Assembly: GCA_023052935.1 (NCBI GenBank)
Contig: CM041298.1
Span: forward strand, 1,054,001 to 1,118,000
Length of the DNA stretch: 64,000 nucleotides
DNA from: Piezodorus guildinii
Taxonomy: Eukaryota > Arthropoda > Insecta > Hemiptera > Pentatomidae
Direction of reading: 5' to 3'
In this document: in pieces, positions 59,810 to 64,000 of the stretch
Layout: every line of letters starts with the position of its first letter
How positions within the stretch are numbered: the first letter of the stretch is position 1
Notes under the pieces: generated by a model
The model's input: the letters and a program-made list of their open reading frames with translations, nothing else
Databases searched by the model: none
Told to the model about the DNA's origin: nothing
Made by a program: the position numbers and the translations under genes

Positions 59810-60715
59810 TTTACTTTCGCTTACCTATGTATGAAATATATAGTAAGGGAAAGTATTGCGATAGTGAAAATTTCGAATTCCAGTTTTCACCGGAAATACA
59901 CGTTTTAGGTTCCTCTGAGTCCAGATAACCAAGTCCTGCAAAAAGTTCTGTGTGTCTAAGTCTAGCAGGAAAACGAATAGTCGTAGAATACAAAAAATAT
60001 ATATTTAAGACATCTGTACAACCGAGATGTTACAGCAACTTTATCATCAAAATCGTATAACTAGAAGAGCCACTCTATACCATGCATTTTGCACCTTTTT
60101 ACGATTTTCTCATAAACGGCTCTAACGATTTTGATTAAACTCGCTATATCGATGTGAAATTTCATGATATTTAATGTGATATAGTTTTCATTCTGATTGA
60201 AATAGTCTGACAGGGTTTTAAATGCCAACATTTTAAATTTTCTTCCTTAAAGTACCTTTAATTTTGTAGAATCTATAAAAACAACTACATCGTCTATTTA
60301 TTACTGATAAAATACGGATGAATATATATTTTGAACGAATACGATACCCAACTAAAAGAGAAAAGTGCGAACATATTTTGTTTCTGCAATTTTGGTGTTT
60401 TTCAACATAAAAACAGTAATATAGACGTATAATATACCGTTGGCAAGCTAAAGATTTTGGAAATATTATTATCTTATACATACAATTGTTGTAAAAGTTA
60501 ATGGAGAGTGATTAAAAACCGATAAAACTAACTGATTGTCATTGATAATAATAATAGATTATTTAATAAAACACATGTTATACTGAAATTCAATGTAATT
60601 AATTCTTTCACAATTTACTTTTACCTTCTAAGTGTATTTAAAAGTTCTTAAAAGCTATTTAAATTGATTTTAACGGAAGTAAGTTAAAGTCGAGTGTTTC
60701 TACTCACTAAAAAAC
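59810..60715 (+). repeat. TTTCACTTAC family copy
   Basis: Orientation as 55200. More diverged, with the final end changed to GTTTCTACTCACTAAAAAA. It lies inverted to 57595-58610 within chitinase intron 1. Confidence 0.65.
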
Positions 60716-60799
60716 CCCCTCCAAATTAATCTTTACCACCCCAAGGAACGACTGTCAAATATTACTTCGTGGAGGGTTGAAGGGCAAAATGACAACTTC

Positions 60800-61010
60800 T
60801 TCCCTGGACATTGATTAAAGCTAACTCTGGTAACAACTTTAGATCTCTGAGGGGTAGACCAAAGCGTCTATGGGAGTTTTTCTTTAAGTCTGAGGCGATC
60901 GATAGTATCGGCATCGAACTTAAGTGTTCAATAATTAATTCTTCAAACCAAGAACGCCAGACCTCCCTACGTCAGTTACGTCAAATCCGTCTATCTTATG
61001 AAATTTAACG
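60800..61010 (+). mobile_element. Probable RTE-like 3' fragment
   Basis: LRGRPKRLWEFFFKSEAIDS resembles the polymerase end seen at 26000, in a 65-codon frame. Confidence 0.45.
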
Positions 61011-61359
61011 TCGATCAGACAGGTTTGACGTAAATAGGCGGGATTTCAACCTTGCTATTAACGCACCCTAATGAAGAATATAGATCTTGAATCCATCCCA
61101 TAGTGTAGAGTTTTAAAAATAAAATTAATTTTAAATACAAACTAAGTAAACCATTTTCGACAATTTTAAAATGTGATTTTACCTTACAATTAGTAACCCT
61201 GTATTTATAAAGAAAAATATTGTCAATTTACTGCCACTCATTGAAATGATGTTGAAGTATTTTCAGAATAAAAAAAAATTAAATCCTCCATTAACACATG
61301 ACTTAAAATACTCTAATATTATTATTTACTTTTTTGCCATTTATTATACATTGCATTAG

Positions 61360-61440
61360 TGGGATTTATGCCAGAGTTAATAGCTTCCCAGCACCGGGAC
61401 GCGAATTCGTAATTATTTTATCCAAATGGAATATTCAATA
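61360..61440 (-). mobile_element. SINE-D distal fragment
   Basis: Minus strand: TACGAATTCGCGTCCCGGTG, GGGAAGCTATTAACTC and GGCATAAATCCC. No head. Confidence 0.5.
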
Positions 61441-61561
61441 ATTGACCGTGTGTTAAATATGAAGAATTAAATGGCTCGGGTGGCGGTCAAAATAGTAAAA
61501 AACTATCCTTGTTTTTATCAGATATAAATAGTTTTTTCCCAAACCTCATCCATCATATTTT

Positions 61562-61822
61562 TTGGTTTATTTATTTAACGTCTCTTTATGGTCCTGTGGC
61601 TAATCGGACGATGCTACAATAGGAGTCCTAAATTTTGCCTATCCAGGTTTTATTAGGATAGGGATCTTTAACGAGTATCTGACATAGCACAGGCTCGGAA
61701 CTACCTTTTAATGTCCCCTCCGAAGGACAGAATAACTAAGGATTTTTTACTTCCATTAAGAAATCCTAGGGACAGCTGCGGGCATAGTAGGCTGTTATGC
61801 TAACCACTATGCTACATGTGAA
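61562..61822 (-). mobile_element. SINE-B copy
   Basis: Minus strand, full body. The box B region is shortened to GGCATAGTAGGCTG in plus-strand reading, so the head is damaged. Confidence 0.75.
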
Positions 61823-61937
61823 CCTATCGATCATATTTTATCAAAAGTTTTGGCCCTCTGTTTGCTGAGAAACGGGAGTTAATACACTCGTCCAACTTGC
61901 ACCCTTACTCTAATATTAATATATAACAACACAATCT

Positions 61938-62150
61938 TGGGGTCACCTGTAGTGTAGTGCTGTTATAGCTTTCTATGCCTAAGTTCGTGGGTCAGACCCG
62001 GCTGATTTTCTAATCGTTTGTAGGGAATGTAAAATGGTGGTGCGAACCTATGTGATGTCAAGTACTCCTGTTAAAGACCCTTATACTAATTAAATCTGGA
62101 TTAAAAAAAAAAAAAAAAATAATTAGGATCTACTAAATAGAATCGTTCTA
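61938..62150 (+). mobile_element. SINE-B copy, old
   Basis: Plus strand, head TGTAGTGTAGTGCTGTTATA with box B-like GTGGGTCAGACCC and a diverged body ending in an A-run. Confidence 0.5.
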
Positions 62151-62756
62151 AACAAACAACACAATTAAATATTTCCATCTTGGTTGACTATACCAGTCGG
62201 TTTACTTAGCCTAACAACTTTACAAGCCCATCTTACTCAGATGCTATCACCTTAATTATACCGACAGGGTACAATTTCGGCAATTTACTTGTACTATCTG
62301 CTCCTTTATCAGTATTTATGGCAATTCCAATGGCATGTTGTAATGTCAAATTTAACTGAATAGATACAGGGAAACGCCTTGTTATTCAAACGACCCAACA
62401 TAAAACTCTGAGCAAATTTTACCGATTTTATGCCTCTTAATGTATTCGTAATAGAGGACCGTAGTAACCAAACTGGTTAAGACACAATAAATAATTAATG
62501 TTAAGTAACGTCAAGCATGGTCAGTAGTTGGTTGGGCGACTGCCTATAGGTGGAAAACCAAGCAAGCTGAGATTACCCAGACGGTTCTTCATCCTTCGCA
62601 TGTATCAAGGACGTCAGCTTTAAGGCGATACTCACAACCGCCGGAGGTAGGAGCAATGATTGAATCTACCCTATGTACTTAGATTAATTGATTAAGTTTT
62701 TTGAGCTGAATTTTACTTTTTATATTTTTTTTATCGCCACCCGGATTAATTCCTTC

Positions 62757-62916
62757 CTTCCGGAGGTGATTAGGCCTTGATCACGCTCAGCAACCAGATT
62801 TTTCCCCAATTTCGGGTACCCAATTTAAAAATTTGGGTGTGCCCAAGGAGGGTCTCTATACCCTAGGGTTGCCTGAATTAACAGAATTAATAATATTCTG
62901 CCACTGCCGGGATTCT
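62757..62916 (-). mobile_element. SINE-A fragment
   Basis: Body only on the minus strand, from GGGATTCTTGT-side head remnant GAATCCCGGCAGTGGCAGAA to the GCCTAATCACCTCC block. Confidence 0.7.
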
Positions 62917-62934
62917 TGTCTTGTGAAATACAAG

Positions 62935-63525
62935 TGGTAGCACTACTGTACAGGATCGGGAGTTTGGAATTAAAAGAGGCATATCTGTTTTGGGATATCT
63001 CTGCGACAAATGGGATATTTAGGTCATTATAGATGATTTTATTCGTGCCGAAATAAGGAGCATTTAGAATTTTGCGACGGATTTTAAGGATTGAATGCGA
63101 GAGGAATTAGAAGGTTTAGTAGTGCCCCGAAGCTCGATTCCATAGGTCCAGATGGGTCTGATGATGGTAACATAAATGAGCTTTTTGTAATAAATCGGAA
63201 GTTTTGAACGTTTGTCGAGTAAGTGTTGTAGTAATGTGTATCTACGGGCAGTTTCTTGTCGTTTAAGTCTCGTATGGGGATTCCATGTAAGATGTTTGTC
63301 AAGATAGATTCCTAGGCATCCGATTTGTTCAGCAGGTATGAGTGGGGTATTATTAAAGGATACAATGGAGCAGGAAGCCATCGGTTTTAAGGGTAAGGTA
63401 ATACGGTGGGATTTCTTAGGATTTATGATGTGAGAGTGAAGGGTATGGGATGCAGCTTTTGGATCATTACGGACGGTTAATACACAAGTGTCATCTGCGC
63501 AAGTTGTGAGGACAGTTCTAGTATA
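62935..63525 (-). mobile_element. Jockey-like LINE remnant upstream of chitinase exon 2
   Basis: Minus strand. It shows CADDTCVLTVRNDPKAASHT (YADD changed to CADD), then MASCSIVSFNNTPLIPAEQI and LTWNPHTRLKRQETARRYTL, IYYKKLIYVTIIRPIWTYGI. The frame from 63381 to 63064 is intact for 105 residues, making this the best-kept of the three Jockey-like pieces. Confidence 0.82.
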
Positions 63526-63576
63526 TAAGTGATGGAATTGAACTTGTATCGATAATAATACTGCTTTTCTTTACAG

Positions 63577-63762
63577 AGAACATCGAAGACAAGAAGGTGG
63601 TCTGCTATTACACCAGCTGGAGCGTCTACCGGAGCAACCAGTTCGTCTTCAAGCCGACGCAGATCAACCCCTTCCTCTGCACGCACCTCATCTACGCATT
63701 CGGAACCTTCGATAAGGATGATGGGATCAAACCCTTCGACGATTATCAGGACATAACCAAAG
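63577..63762 (+). CDS. GH18 chitinase-like protein, first catalytic-domain exon (partial gene)
   Basis: After TTTCTTTACAG the exon encodes NIEDKKVVCYYTSWSVYRSN, then a stretch ending INPFLCTHLIYAFGTFDKDD and finally GIKPFDDYQDITK, and stops one base into a codon at GTAATG. KVVCYYTSW is the first strand of the GH18 barrel, and CTHLIYAFG is the second conserved block. The two Cys are the pair that forms a disulfide in this family. Family enzymes cut chitin in cuticle and gut lining outside the cell. The catalytic DxxDxDxE block lies in later exons beyond the window, so activity cannot be judged and a non-enzymatic chitinase-like protein remains possible. The KPFD-YQDI wording resembles long insect chitinases, but I do not assign a group. 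Base composition is richer in GC than its surroundings. Confidence 0.9.
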
Positions 63763-64000
63763 GTAATGCTTGTTTTTAATCTTCCTCAAACTATAAATCT
63801 TAGATTTCCAGACCTCCTTGACATACAGCAGTTTCTTCCCCAAATCACCTAAAATCTGGCAGGACATGCGCAATACATATGTTTCGTTACAAACGTAAGT
63901 AAAAAAGAGCACTTTTTCCTAGTTTTTCTTTTCACAATTCATGGTTCGGGGGGAAAAAATGAACATAGACTAAATTTTTCTCATTGAATCCATACAAAGA
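63763..64000. other. Start of chitinase-like gene intron 2
   Basis: Follows the GTAATG donor. No second GH18 block appears before the window ends. Confidence 0.6.

Larger units (their letters stand above)
57427..63576 (+). other. Chitinase-like gene intron 1 (6150 bases)
   Basis: Bounded by GTAAGT and TTTACAG, phase 1. It contains two inverted copies of the TTTCACTTAC family (57595-58610 and 59810-60715), RTE-like pieces (59040-59735, 60800-61010), SINE-B copies (58663-58803, 61562-61822, 61938-62150), a SINE-A fragment (62757-62916) and a Jockey-like fragment (62935-63525) that ends about 50 bases before exon 2. Confidence 0.6.

Noticed and set aside
63477..63686. Minus-strand frame opposite chitinase exon 2
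   Set aside because: Shadow of the GH18 exon. The sense frame has clear family motifs and splice sites.

Overview
The window reads as AT-rich animal nuclear DNA. It has spliced genes with GT-AG introns, no operons, and a dense load of SINEs, LINE remnants, mariner relatives and foldback repeats. The two genes found are an arthropod-type G protein alpha-q gene, with the duplicated alternative exons known from insects, and a secreted GH18 chitinase-like gene. An insect is the best reading. A hemipteran is possible, but nothing in the sequence proves it.

Genes. Bases 1 to 36850 hold the 3' half of a G alpha-q gene on the plus strand; its 5' exons lie upstream of the window. Exon lengths (129, 130, 154, then 108+83=191 coding bases) fit the vertebrate GNAQ layout with one extra intron. 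Three positions are duplicated. Exon 4 has a ubiquitous-type copy (3323-3451) and a visual-type copy (9766-9894). Exon 7 has a visual-type copy (15734-15841) and a ubiquitous-type copy (23993-24100). The terminal exon has a visual-type copy (26719-26801), a diverged third copy (29894-30057) and a ubiquitous-type copy (36768-36850). Exons 5 (12670-12799) and 6 (14352-14505) are shared. Choosing one set or the other gives two alpha-q proteins that differ in switch I, the guanine-binding TCAT loop and the receptor-coupling C terminus.

Bases 57357-57426 carry a signal-peptide exon that joins in phase to the first GH18 exon at 63577-63762 across a 6.15 kb intron. The rest of that gene lies beyond the window. 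Between the two genes (36851 to about 57350) I see no further cellular exon.

Repeats. At least four tRNA-derived SINE families (called A to D here) are scattered and nested, some with clear target-site duplications. LINE pieces of Jockey-like and RTE-like type are all broken. Two mariner families are present, one of which has become a foldback element with both ends copied from the transposase 3' end. A family of about 0.9-1.0 kb ending in a TTTCACTTAC palindrome occurs at least eight times and forms a 2.1 kb palindrome at 53970-56090. A hairpin with arms of about 300 bp lies at 33971-34606.

The most unusual recurring signal is a short motif, CTGANGA - hairpin - GAAA - Y - GTH. It recurs in several otherwise different repeat families, and it matches the minimal hammerhead ribozyme design described in Penelope-like retroelements. 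The strongest gene-level oddity is the third, stop-less terminal exon of G alpha-q.
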